DNA of 14,081 nt, taken from assembly GCA_033297075.1 (NCBI GenBank), contig MU858395.1:1-14081 (forward strand). The letters run 5' to 3'. Of the stretch, positions 1 through 7,711 are shown in pieces (position 1 is the first letter of the stretch; every line of letters begins with the position of its first letter). The notes below the pieces were generated by a model. The model was not told the origin of the DNA and searched no databases. It was given only the letters and a program-made list of their open reading frames with translations. The stretch comes from Rhypophila decipiens. Lineage: Eukaryota; Ascomycota; Sordariomycetes; Sordariales; Naviculisporaceae. The position numbers were made by a program, and so were the translations under genes.

Positions 1-6
1 ACTTAA

Positions 7-22
7 CCCCTTTTACTTCCTT
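7..22 (-). other. candidate polypurine tract of the gypsy relic
   Basis: Read on the minus strand this is a 16-base run that is purine except for one T (AAGGAAGTAAAAGGGG). It lies just downstream of the end of the chromodomain reading frame. In LTR retrotransposons a polypurine tract primes plus-strand DNA synthesis immediately upstream of the 3' LTR, so the LTR would begin at or beyond the left edge of the window. The position and composition fit, but the LTR itself is not visible, so this is an inference. Confidence 0.35.
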
Positions 23-66
23 ACACTAGAATTCTACTATTATAGTGGGCTAATTGCAGCATTGCC

Positions 67-435
67 TCAATCTTTCCCTACTTGATTTGTGACAAGGTCC
101 CGGGCTGGTTGCCAAGTCGGTTCATGGCCTACCCATTTCACCAGGTACATCCATCTACCGTTGTCCGCCTTGCCGTGATCCAATATTTTCTCAAATTTCC
201 ATTCAACAGTTTCCTTGCCGCCGTCAGTTCGGGTGACCTCCCTATCGCTGTTGGCGACGACATCCTCGATAATAGCCTCCTGGCCGGCGAATGTGACCTT
301 CTTGTATGGCTTCACCATCGACACGTGGAATGTATTCTTGACCTTCATGTTGGTTGGCAACTTCAGAGTGACCGCATGTGAGGAGGCTTTCACCACCTCA
401 AATGGTCCTTCCCACCTCGGCGTGAGTTTCCTCAT
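67..435 (-). pseudogene. Ty3/gypsy polyprotein C-terminus: integrase tail plus chromodomain
   Basis: This is the 3' end of a gypsy-type pol gene. The frame opens with the integrase C-terminal motif KLTPRWEGPFEVV and continues with VKNTFHVSMVKPY, the usual sequence before the tail. It ends in a chromodomain (about residues 75-120: EWKFEKILDHG, WMYLVKWVGHEPTWQP). Chromodomains of such elements direct integration to particular chromatin. The 122 codons have no internal stop. An in-frame TAA sits three codons before the first ATG, and reverse transcriptase, RNase H and the integrase core are missing, so it is a truncated copy cut near position 440. The uninterrupted frame suggests a fairly young insertion without heavy repeat-induced point mutation. 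The family call is secure; the exact element is not named. Confidence 0.85.
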
Positions 436-452
436 TGGCCTTTAATGTTAGT

Positions 453-827
453 ATGGAGGACCAGATCCCGCAAGCTGAGGCGAAACTGGCCAATCCCGAT
501 ATTAGCCCCACAATCGATCCAGACACCACAGGTTATTACAGCCCAAGGATCAGCCAGACGAGTAGTAGTCTGCAAACAGCTCTAGGGTCCATGCTTGCTG
601 CGGACGAGGATGCTGCCGCAGACTGGGATGTGGTGGACCCAACAGACGAGACCCACGCGGCCAGCGACGGAGCACTAAGTACACAGTATATTACGAACCC
701 TGAGGACAGGCTATTCCATCCATTTTCATCTCCCCGCGGGATAAATCGAGGAATTAACGGGCAAGCACAGAAACTGATGCTAGAGTTTATACACATTCTC
801 AAACAGCCACAAGGGCGAGCTGAATGA
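453..827 (+). CDS. hypothetical protein fragment, unrecognised
   Basis: An open frame of 124 residues runs from the first in-frame ATG (MEDQIPQ) to a TGA. It begins within about 10-20 bases of where the gypsy fragment on the other strand breaks off. The product is acidic in the middle (DEDAAADWDVVDPTDE), rich in Ser/Thr, and ends in a more basic, helical-looking tail. I recognise no domain. Codon use is not obviously skewed and an AT-rich stretch with AAATAAAA-like sequence follows the stop. It could be the 3' exon of a host gene cut by the retroelement, part of an element, or a chance frame. Support is weak. Confidence 0.3.
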   Translation: MEDQIPQAEAKLANPDISPTIDPDTTGYYSPRISQTSSSLQTALGSMLAADEDAAADWDVVDPTDETHAASDGALSTQYITNPEDRLFHPFSSPRGINRGINGQAQKLMLEFIHILKQPQGRAE

Positions 828-1030
828 CATTATTAACTGCGTATGTACATAGAAGCGTAGCAATCTATATTTCTATACTCTTTAAAATAAAAATAAGCTT
901 CGGAACGTTGCAAGCATCAATATATTTGGGGGGGCAAAACGTGGTTGTATTGCTACTAAGAGAAGAAAAGTGTTGTCTGGAGGAGAAGGTCGGATGTGTG
1001 TGTGGGCGGGTGGAAATATACCCCAGCGGC
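828..1030. other. AT-rich junction between relics, possible LTR remnant
   Basis: No gene is visible. The left half is AT-rich, with a G7 run near 930. The right half, from about 946, begins TGTATTGCTACTAAG and leads into the copia fragment. LTRs begin with TG and end with CA, so this could be the edge of a degraded LTR, but no second copy exists in the window to confirm it. Confidence 0.2.
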
Positions 1031-1648
1031 CTAGCATGTGATTGAAATGTCTGGTTTGACTCCGTGCCAGGCCTCGTGGGGAGTTTTGTTGATGACGGAG
1101 CTGGGGACTCGATTCTTGGTATGCACGATGGCGTGGAGTATGTACGGCCAGAACTCGTAGGGGATCTGTGCTTGTACAAGAGTGGTCCTGAGCCTGCTGA
1201 GGATGACACCAATGGCTCTTTCAGCGATGCCGTTTTGTTGGTGTTGCTCTGTCGCAGAGGGGACAAGTTCAATCAGGCGGTCTTTGCAGATGGCGAGAAT
1301 CTCGTTGCACATGTTTTCTCCTGCTCGGTCTAGGGTGATTCCTTTGACTTTTCGTTCGTACGATTCTGCTGCTGCTAGAAATTTTCGCAGGGTGTCCGGG
1401 TATTCGTCTTTCCGCTTTATGGTGTAGACCCAGTTGTGTTGTGTGAGGTCATCGACGAAGATTGCCCAGTATAGTTCTCCATTGACGCCTTGGTTCTTCC
1501 GGTGTGGTCCAGAGACGTCGGTGTGGATCCACTCCAGTGGTCGAGTCCCCCGGCGCAGAGATCCCTTGTATGGTGTCGCCCTCATTCTTCCAAGACCGCA
1601 AGCCTCGCAAAAACAAAGGTCCTTGAGCGATCTCATACCTGTGGACAT
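1031..1648 (-). pseudogene. Ty1/copia integrase fragment with intact DDE residues
   Basis: This 205-codon frame is the integrase region of a copia-type polyprotein, the enzyme that joins element cDNA to host DNA. The CxxC half of the zinc-binding site is at residues 14-17 (CEAC). The catalytic triad is visible: D44 in HTDVSGP, D107 in TLDRAGEN and E143 in NGIAERA, with D-x35-E spacing as expected. The frame then carries FWPYILHA and the KTPHEAWHGVKPDIS segment. It stops where copia proteins normally continue into a phenylalanine/glycine/cysteine motif. A related-looking string (SHARPLGYIS) follows in a shifted frame, which suggests a frameshift. The HH half of the zinc site, protease, reverse transcriptase and RNase H are absent. 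A dead, truncated copy is the best reading. Confidence 0.88.
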
Positions 1649-1660
1649 CGACTTTAGTTG

Positions 1661-1867
1661 CTACAGGCTGTTGCCTGCCAGGTGACACTGCGGCGGAAGT
1701 AGCTGTCTCCTATGATATGCTTTATTCGGACTTGTTGTCGCACACGCGCAAATTGGTTGATTTTGTGTCTTGTCGTTGTCGGTAGCTGTCGCGTCCGTAA
1801 TTCCGCGGCCACGGGTGTAGCCTCCGCGGCCACCACCCCGGCCATGACCTCCGCGTGCGGATGGCAT
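1661..1867 (-). pseudogene. Arg/Gly-rich frame upstream of the integrase, possible copia gag remnant
   Basis: This stretch lies in the same frame as the integrase fragment and is separated from it by one TAG and four codons. It contains an RGG-type segment (GGHGRGGGRGGYTRGRG). Such boxes are common near the nucleocapsid part of copia Gag, which lies upstream of protease and integrase in these elements. No CCHC zinc knuckle or protease DTG motif could be found, so the join to the integrase would be a deletion. The assignment rests on position, frame and the RGG box only. Confidence 0.35.
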
Positions 1868-1986
1868 GGGCCTCGCGTTCGGGCCGTGATGCTCGGCAGC
1901 GCGGTGTCCGGGCTCGCCGCAGGGAGCCAGATGTGTGCGAGTGGCGATGTCTGTTCTCGGTGGAGAGGTGAGTCACAGAGAGCGGG

Positions 1987-2472
1987 GTGTCTTCTTCGCG
2001 TAGCAACCACGTGGTGGAACACCTGATCACAAACTATCAGAGAACCAAGCAGATTGGAAAAGGGCCGGTCATCAAAAAAGAGCCTGTTTTGCTGGTAGCT
2101 GCCAGGGAATGCAGATTATCTATAAGCTCCTGTATAAGAGAGTGGCAGAAGAAAACGGAGGAGGCTAACTTGTCCAGTGCCGACGACATCCTCCGTGTAG
2201 TCGATGCCTTACTTCTGCGGAGCGAGAAGCCTTGCTTCGTAGACCACCATTCGGAGCATACCCCGGACGCTGCTTTGGAAATATTTGGCATCAATGCTAG
2301 CCGCGTTCTGGTGGACCACAGCACCCTCAAGATCGCTTCGCCTTTCCTTTCCCTCATCTCCTGGCGGCATGTGAAGCGGCCTTATCCACAGGGGTTGAGA
2401 GACGTCGGGTTCGAGCAATCCAACGGGTATTTCTTACAGAATCTCGTGGAAAGTGTGAAGCAAGCGATCTAA
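1987..2472 (+). pseudogene. unrecognised open frame without ATG, probably a gene fragment
   Basis: A 161-codon frame opens at a GTG and contains no ATG, so it can only be an internal exon or a remnant. A GTGAGT...CGTAG pair just before it (about 1966-1998) would make an unusually short intron of roughly 33 bases, so that is weak support. The translation has a normal amino-acid mix (for example DDILRVVDALLLRSEKPCFVDHH and SRVLVDHSTLKIASPF). Near its stop the coding-like text appears to continue in another frame to a TAA at 2610-2612 (ASDLNYLFESVLPATLGN...), which would mean a frameshift around 2460-2470. I recognise no family. It sits between the copia relic and the bZIP exon and may be the 3' end of a host gene broken by the insertions. 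Confidence 0.35.
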
Positions 2473-2713
2473 ATTACTTGTTCGAGAGCGTGCTACCAGC
2501 TACCTTAGGGAATCTCACCAGGCGCGTGCAAGATAAGAATTGGCGTCTCAAGCTGCCGCATGGCCCTGAATTCAAATGGAAAAAGCCTCCCACCCAACTA
2601 TACCGTATATAATGAGTATAGAAACAGGTAAAAAAAAAATTATTTAGAACATGAATAAGAAATTAGTAAGTCGAACTCGTTAACGAAAGAATACTCCGAC
2701 TTAAACAAGCAAC

Positions 2714-2989
2714 CTATGAAGTACTTGGAAGAATCACGGGAGGATATGAATAGATATAAATGCCTGGATCCACTAGGCTGCTACTGCTCCTACCAACACT
2801 TAAAGAAGGGTTGTAACTAGCGAGATGCGACTTAAGCATAAGATACTCAGCTTGAAGTGCTTCATACGCTTGGCTGAGCACCATGTTTTGCTGTGTAGCT
2901 TCGTTGAGCTTCTGCTCAAGGTCTTTTATCCTCTGCTCCTTCCGTGCCCTGTTTGCTCTTTGGGACGCGCGGTTTTGAGCACGTCTGCG
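2714..2989 (-). CDS. bZIP DNA-binding exon (AP-1/Yap-like), C-terminal part
   Basis: Ninety-one codons encode a textbook basic leucine zipper. The basic region is RRRAQNRASQRANRARKEQR, with the N-R-A-S-Q-R-A-N-R core that matches the fungal AP-1/Pap1 type NxxAQxxFR except that the usual Phe is Asn. The zipper has d-position residues L24, A31, L38, L45 and L52 at exact seven-residue spacing. A short Ser-rich tail ending VILPSTS follows. Such proteins bind DNA as dimers in the nucleus. The codons just before the first Arg are TAA and TAG, so the ORF has no start of its own. The TAG is well placed as an intron acceptor, with an upstream exon probably in the NB-ARC-like frame (see findings). Without such splicing it is a headless relic. 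The domain call is firm; the gene boundaries are not. Confidence 0.8.
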   Translation of the reverse strand, partial: RRRAQNRASQRANRARKEQRIKDLEQKLNEATQQNMVLSQAYEALQAEYLMLKSHLASYNPSLSVGRSSSSLVDPGIYIYSYPPVILPSTS

Positions 2990-3515
2990 CTATTATCCGA
3001 CCACTGCCTTTCCCTTGAAAGGGAAGTACTGACGGCAGACGCATGTCAGCAGTTGGCTGGCCAACTTGTCTTCGGCGGTCCGCTTCCGCAAAATAAACTA
3101 TTCGTCTCTCCTCTACCACCAGGTCTGCTAGGTAGTAGAGGAGATGGTTAATCCTTAAGCTGATCCGCTTTGTTTGGGGGGAATCGTGCGCGTATTTTTC
3201 TCTGACTTGCTTAAATTTTTTGCGGAGTTGGATCAAGTTCCGCCGTTGTTCGAACGACTTCAGGTCCTCGTTGGTAGGATAGATTGGGGCATTCTCGTCG
3301 CGCATCAACGAGGCGAATTTGTCCCGCTCCCCAGTTGCTTCCAGCCATCCCCTTACCGACAGCTGTACAAGCCTGTGCATCTCAAACTTTTCCCCTGTTT
3401 CGTTTAGAGTAATGAGGCAATAGTCCCTTAACATCGCCACATCATCTTCAAAATCGAAATTGTCTATGTTTCTTGGCAAGGCGTTGAACAGCCGCCTTGG
3501 TGGGAAACTGGCCAT
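2916..3515 (-). CDS. fragment of a fungal NB-ARC/TPR STAND (NLR-like) protein
   Basis: An ATG-initiated frame of 199 codons. Residues about 15-65 (FDFEDDVAMLRDYCLITLNETGEKFEMHRLVQLSVRGWLEATG) match the winged-helix segment that follows the nucleotide-binding domain in fungal NB-ARC-TPR proteins, with the typical DYCLI...FEMHRLVQL...R.WL pattern. These are intracellular switch proteins, several linked to heterokaryon incompatibility. The P-loop, Walker B and the downstream TPR repeats are missing; what follows is a charged, helical stretch (RKKFKQVREKYAHD). The last third (below about 3065) overlaps the bZIP exon in a different frame and is probably not coding as read here. It is either a truncated NLR pseudogene or the first exon of a chimeric gene ending in the bZIP. 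Confidence 0.6.
   Translation of the reverse strand: MASFPPRRLFNALPRNIDNFDFEDDVAMLRDYCLITLNETGEKFEMHRLVQLSVRGWLEATGERDKFASLMRDENAPIYPTNEDLKSFEQRRNLIQLRKKFKQVREKYAHDSPQTKRISLRINHLLYYLADLVVEERRIVYFAEADRRRQVGQPTADMRLPSVLPFQGKGSGRIIAQTCSKPRVPKSKQGTEGAEDKRP
2990..3065 (-). other. candidate intron joining the NB-ARC fragment to the bZIP exon
   Basis: Removing these 76 bases (GT...TAG, read on the minus strand) joins codon 150 of the ATG-initiated NB-ARC-like frame to the first Arg of the bZIP without a frame change, and skips the TAA-TAG in front of the bZIP. A GCTGAC branch-like sequence lies at 3045-3050. Against it, the donor GTTGGC is weak and the branch is about 55 bases from the acceptor, long for a fungal intron. 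Confidence 0.35.
3107..3144. repeat. 14-bp inverted repeat (hairpin), 10-base loop
   Basis: TCTCCTCTACCACC at 3107-3120 faces GGTAGTAGAGGAGA at 3131-3144. Thirteen of 14 positions pair, with AGGTCTGCTA as the loop. It lies inside the NB-ARC-like frame, upstream of the bZIP exon, where similarity to NLR proteins has already faded, so it may mark a junction. Its function is unknown. Confidence 0.6.
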
Positions 3516-3566
3516 TCTTTTCCACTGGTTGTAATAACCGTCCTACGAATCTGAGTCATTGGATAA

Positions 3567-3821
3567 TCATCCCTGGTGACCGTAATGTGACTGCTGCGAA
3601 CTTGGTCCCGCCTGTTGTCCGTAACCGGTCATGGGATCATACCACAGCGCTGGATCAATTTGGCCGCTCCCGCCGCTATGATGAGCCTCTGAAACGGGAA
3701 CTGATACCATGCCGCCCATGTTGGGGTCTGGTGCTGTGCTCCACTGTGAGCTCATCCATTGCAGCTCATCATAGACCACCTGAGTGTGCTGGTATGCTTG
3801 TGGATATCCGTGCTGCACCAT
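3567..3821 (-). CDS. possible extra C-terminal exon of the Zn2Cys6 factor
   Basis: An 84-codon frame begins just past the stop of the Zn2Cys6 gene on the same strand. Its product (VVYDELQWMSSQWSTAPDP..., GQIDPALWYDPMTGYGQQ) is rich in Gln, Gly, Ser, Pro and Tyr, like the low-complexity tails of fungal transcription factors. It has an ATG, but the 6-base gap from the upstream stop makes a spliced extension likelier than a separate gene. One possible join uses a GTCTCC donor near 3902 and the GCAG acceptor inside the first codons. The donor is poor, so the link is unproven. It could also have been the N-terminus of the bZIP gene further along the strand. Confidence 0.4.
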   Translation of the reverse strand: MVQHGYPQAYQHTQVVYDELQWMSSQWSTAPDPNMGGMVSVPVSEAHHSGGSGQIDPALWYDPMTGYGQQAGPSSQQSHYGHQG

Positions 3822-3827
3822 GCTTAT

Positions 3828-5723
3828 TTACTGGGGAAGTGGCATTGACGTCAAGCTGTGGTGGCCAGCGGTGCATGTGCTCGGTGGTAAGGAGACAGCT
3901 ATGGCGGCGGCAGACATATTCCCTAGTAGAGGTGTGCTGAGCCTGATGTCGGGTGTTGATGATCTGTGTAGAAGAGTGATATCTGGAATGGAGGAATGAC
4001 CGCTGTTGGTCCTTGATGAGCTCGAGACTGTCATGTCACCGCAGTCGACCAGGTTGGCAAGCTCAGAGATCAAACCGCGTGAGAGGATGATATTTTCTTG
4101 GAGCGTGTTCCAGAACTGGTCGCCCCAGAGATCAGGCTCCCGTGGAGTGGTGCTATTGGCTTCGAGCACGGCGATGGTGTAAACAAGGTGGAAGACGGGT
4201 GCCGTTGGAAGAGGGGCCGCAATACTCGAAGTGGCCGCGGCGGAGACGTTGCTAAGTCGGGAGAGCCATGAGTCTAGCCAGGATTTGATGGTGCTGGGCG
4301 TGTGGTTGAATCGGGCGCTACCGTATCTTTGAAGCCGGAGAGCCGCTGCGTTGAGAGCTATCGTGACTTGAGCTGGAGGAGAGAGGTCTGTTAGTAACAA
4401 GAAGTTCAAGGAAGCCATGCACCATACGGGTGTGGGACATACTGTCTTTGCTGAGCTCTCGTGGCGCATCCTGAATAACGCTTTCCAGTCCTTTCCATGT
4501 GGAAGAAAGCACGTGGTCAGGAGAGCTGGGAGATATGCTGTTGGTGAGATGCTGGATCCGGACAAGAAGAACGAGCAGTTCATCCCACTCGTTGTTCCAA
4601 TCCCGGTGCACTTCACCCAGGCATTGTTGGATGTAAGGGGTAAATGGTGTAGGCTTGAGTTGGTTGAATTGTGTTGCCACGCTAAAATATCGACCATGTT
4701 AGTCAGTCGTCTCCCAGTCTTTATCACACGTGTCTCGGTTCTCCAACAATATACATACCAGGACCGCAGATACCAAGCTCCCAAGAGCGCCCGCTGTTCG
4801 TCGTTTCGAGACGAGGGCATATCGCTTCCGTCTCTTACTCGCCTTCCCTGCCCAATACCAAGATCGGCGATCAGCGACTCAGTCAAACATAATAGGCTGT
4901 TCAGCTGGCTGTGCTGGATCTGGCAGTAGTGGTACCATCCAACGAGGACAAGGATTCCAAATAACAGATCCATGTTGCGCTCGCCTCGCACCACAATGCT
5001 GTCGGCGAAATGGGTCATGATCTGTCCGACCTGGCCACGGATGTATTGTGGGTTCCGCAGGCTTGCAACCAAGCGGAGGGAAGCCATGAGGAAGGGCCGG
5101 TGCATGTTCAAATCATCGGCCGTCGCTTCTGTGGGCACGAGGACGAAGGGGAAACGAGGCATGAGCTCGTTTCGATAAGTCTGAAGCAGGTCCTCGTCCG
5201 ACTGTTGTTGTTCTCCCGCGTACATGGGATAAAGTCCCGGCACAGACAAGAGCCTGTTTCTTTGCTCGGATGGGCTGCTCTGAAGTGATAAGGGGCTGGT
5301 GTTGAGGAGCCATTGTTGTGGGCTGGGAGGATGGGAGATGGATCCGCACATGCTCATGGCCGGTGATGTCGACGGACTGCCCTCGGACGATGGGATAAGC
5401 GCCGATGCGTGCCGGCTATCGAATCCGCCATATGATGCCTCGTCGCTAAACTTTTTCCTACATTGCGAGTCACAGTTAGATGGATGATGTGAGCCTGGGA
5501 ACCACGGCCGGTGGAAGACTCACTGTTGCCTCGGCTGCCTGGGCTTTCTGGGTTTATGGACTTGGTCGGTGCAGGTCTTTAGCAGTCTTTCACATCTGTC
5601 GCATTTGCTGCCCGGAATGTCTGTCGGTTTTCGTGAGCACTTGGCTTTGGCCGAGGCGCACTGTGCGCAGGCCGTCCCCCACTTGGTAGTCTGGATCGAT
5701 TTGGCCTTGGACATGTTTTCCAT
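3828..5723 (-). CDS. Zn2Cys6 (fungal C6) transcription factor, four exons
   Basis: This is a nuclear, sequence-specific regulator. The model is exons 5723-5524, 5457-4759, 4681-4443 and 4372-3828, giving 560 residues. The start is ATG 5723 (ACCATGG context); the longer upstream frame has no ATG. Residues 19-51 form the binuclear zinc cluster: C19, C22, C29, C41, C44, C51 (CX2CX6CX11CX2CX6C). A basic linker KPRKPRQPRQQKK follows. The rest resembles the helical middle domain of C6 factors (QTYRNELMPRFPFV, HRPFLMASLRLVASL, GILVLVGWYHYCQ, SLIADLGIGQG). The three introns have GTGAGT or GTATGT donors, CTAAC-type branch sites and TAG or CAG acceptors, and exon phases agree throughout, so the gene looks intact. 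The target genes are unknown. The C-terminus may extend further (see 3567-3821). Confidence 0.9.
4373..4442 (-). other. intron 3 of the Zn2Cys6 gene (70 nt)
   Basis: GTATGT donor, ACTAAC branch site and TCCAG acceptor. Removing it restores the frame from ...RELSKD to TQVTIALNAAALRLQ, which otherwise lie in different frames. Confidence 0.85.
4682..4758 (-). other. intron 2 of the Zn2Cys6 gene (77 nt)
   Basis: GTATGT donor, GACTAAC branch region and TTTTAG acceptor. Splicing joins LGAWYLRS to CVATQFNQLKPTPF across two frames. Confidence 0.85.
5458..5523 (-). other. intron 1 of the Zn2Cys6 gene (66 nt)
   Basis: GTGAGT donor, CTAAC branch site and TGTAG acceptor. Splicing links the zinc-cluster exon (...KPRQPRQ) to QKKFSDEASYGGFD and the long middle exon in frame. 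Confidence 0.87.
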
Positions 5724-7533
5724 GGTCGAGTGAGAGGGCTTCAAGATGGGTGTCGAGCTCTATAGACTGGTGGACTGATTGAATGAGACACCAAGTCTTG
5801 TAATAGTTATTGTTCTAATTGATGCATAATGCTTCCTGGTTTAGAGCTATGACGAAGCTACACATTGGATTTGTTGCCAGGAAAGTTACTGCTATTCGTC
5901 GTTGATATGTGTCTGCTGTTAGTGCTGGAGGAGCTTTAAGCAAACAGGTGTATCTAGCGGGTAGTCCTTGCTCCAGCTCTTGCTTGATGTGACACGAATT
6001 GGTACGTGACCAAGAGAGGTTGGCGAAACGCCACTAAGAAGCCTGGTACAGTACTATGCGGCTGCATCGTGACGCTGGGACTGTGTACATAGTACTGTAC
6101 CAACTGTACCAAAACCGGGAGTCACAATGTGGCGTTACGTGGCTGGTTGAGACCTTGCCAGGTCGTGGCAGACGGCTAGTATGCCCCAATCCGGTTAACA
6201 ACTTTCAGACATGTTCAACATTCAAGATCCAACGCCACCAAATAAAGTGATTGGCTGGGATCATGAAACCTGCAGTTGCACTGGGCGGTAGGAATGGATG
6301 AAAATGGAAGCAATAAATGAATCCTGGGAGCTGTGAGAAACAAAGCAACTCTATTCCAATCTCCAAAAGGCAACGTTCAGGGCGAAAGCGAATGCTGCTT
6401 GTTCGGAAGTTCCACGTCCTCAATCAGCCTACATCTAAGTTCCTGGCCGGGTATCTCGAGATACTACGAACAAAAGAGAATGACAGGGCTGCAGCGGCTG
6501 GCCGTAATATAGACAGTCTCCGGAAATTTATATGTTGTTTAGTAATCCTACCTCTTTTTTTTTAGATGGAGCCGGGAGGACAAGAGGAGGGAATGAAGGA
6601 GAAGGATGAACCTCGATCAACGATAATGCGGAGTGGCCGAATTACAGTATATGACAAGTGCGAGTTGGTGCCCTCCAATCCTGGATTCGGCATCAAACAG
6701 CAAGAATTAATTTCCGAAGCTTGGCACCGGCTGCCTCCGACACATTTCCGACAGTGGTAGTTTAGCGGCAGATATAAGACTGAGGCCGAGGCATTTTCAC
6801 GCATTCACCCCAGAAGCAACAAGGGAAGATACATCGAGAACTGATCGGCACAAAAAGGGAAAGTTTGGCGTCATTGATATTGAGGTCGCACAAGGACTGT
6901 CTTGGATTTGGGTGAACGAGATGTAAAAGGAGTAACGAGGGTATCATGAAATGTCTATTCGTCTTCTGCAGAGCGAGCATCGAGCATATACTAACAGGGC
7001 AATGATCTACGCCTTCACACCGGACTCACACGGTCGTGCATTGGTGAGGCACAGTACTATACATTCACTGGATCTTTCGCTGCTACCCTCCATCTCGCAG
7101 CTGATCTCGCAGCCCCTACACGGCATAGGAGGCATACGGGTCGAGATTTGGATTGGCTGGCGGAACCGAGCCGGCGATAACCAAGTCTTGTGGAGAGTCG
7201 GTCCCAGCTGTGACCGCACCCGCTGCCATACTTTTTCAGCTCTTATTCACAGACGCGCCTCCCTCTCAGGATCGGCGGGACGTTAAACCACTTTAGTAAA
7301 GATAGCGATTCTTGACTTAGCACGGGGCATCACCACCACTAACAGTATCAACAGACCGGGAAAAAGCAAAAATTCAACAGGGAAGCTACCACACCAAAAG
7401 CACAGATGAGCAAAGAGGCAGAAACACCGAGTTTAGTCGCAGAGGCAAGACATATCGCACATCGAGGCACAAAGTGACGTATAAAAAACACATGAAGTAA
7501 AGATGGTCAAACAAATCGCGAGCAGTGAAAAAC
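5724..7533. other. intergenic region, no supported gene
   Basis: About 1.8 kb between the starts of the Zn2Cys6 gene (minus) and the peptide gene (plus), so it must hold two divergent promoters. Several frames of 64-111 codons occur on both strands, but none has a recognisable domain, convincing composition or splice partners. Apart from the fold-back repeat at 6027-6136 and a T10 run near 6555, I see no structure. Confidence 0.6.
6027..6136. repeat. fold-back inverted repeat with perfect 14-bp core arms
   Basis: GGTACAGTACTATG (6045-6058) and CATAGTACTGTACC (6088-6101) are perfect reverse complements around a 29-base spacer. Outside them a second pair, AACGCCAC (6027-6034) and GTGGCGTT (6129-6136), is also perfectly complementary. 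The arms between the two pairs differ in length, and the right one carries an extra copy of CTGTACC. The unit is 110 bp and lies about 300-410 bp upstream of the Zn2Cys6 start codon. It could be a tiny fold-back/MITE remnant, a cruciform-forming site or a dimeric regulator site. Confidence 0.7.
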
Positions 7534-7540
7534 TATAAAT
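7534..7540 (+). promoter_or_regulatory. TATA box of the small secreted peptide gene
   Basis: TATAAAT lies 172-178 bases before the peptide's ATG. A pyrimidine- and CA-rich stretch follows (TTCATCTTCACCATCAACC...), typical of the 5' UTR of well-expressed filamentous-fungal genes. Confidence 0.5.
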
Positions 7541-7711
7541 AACAGGCCACACTTAATTGTCATCAAGGTTCATTCTTACCTTGATCACTTTCATCTTCAC
7601 CATCAACCACCACAGTGCCACCTGGCCATTGAACAAGACCTCAATCCCGGCCCATTAAGCTACCATACGGATACTCTCTCGTCCATTGCACTCACACAAA
7701 ATCAAACAACC

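Noticed and set aside
67..1648. Heavy repeat-induced point mutation of the retroelement pieces
   Set aside because: The gypsy and copia frames stay open for 122 and 205 codons with mixed base composition; RIP would have left many TA-rich stops.
3497..3940. 147-codon plus-strand frame rich in Cys and Arg
   Set aside because: Antisense to the end of the Zn2Cys6 gene and its possible tail exon; the Cys spacing matches no zinc or secreted-peptide pattern and there is no signal peptide.
4417..4929. 170-codon open frame on the plus strand
   Set aside because: It lies antisense to the Zn2Cys6 exons, which have consistent splice sites and domain content; the plus frame has no recognisable motif.
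6951..7286. 111-codon plus-strand frame in the intergenic region
   Set aside because: No domain, no splice partner and an Arg/Ser-rich random look; it could be coding but cannot be supported.
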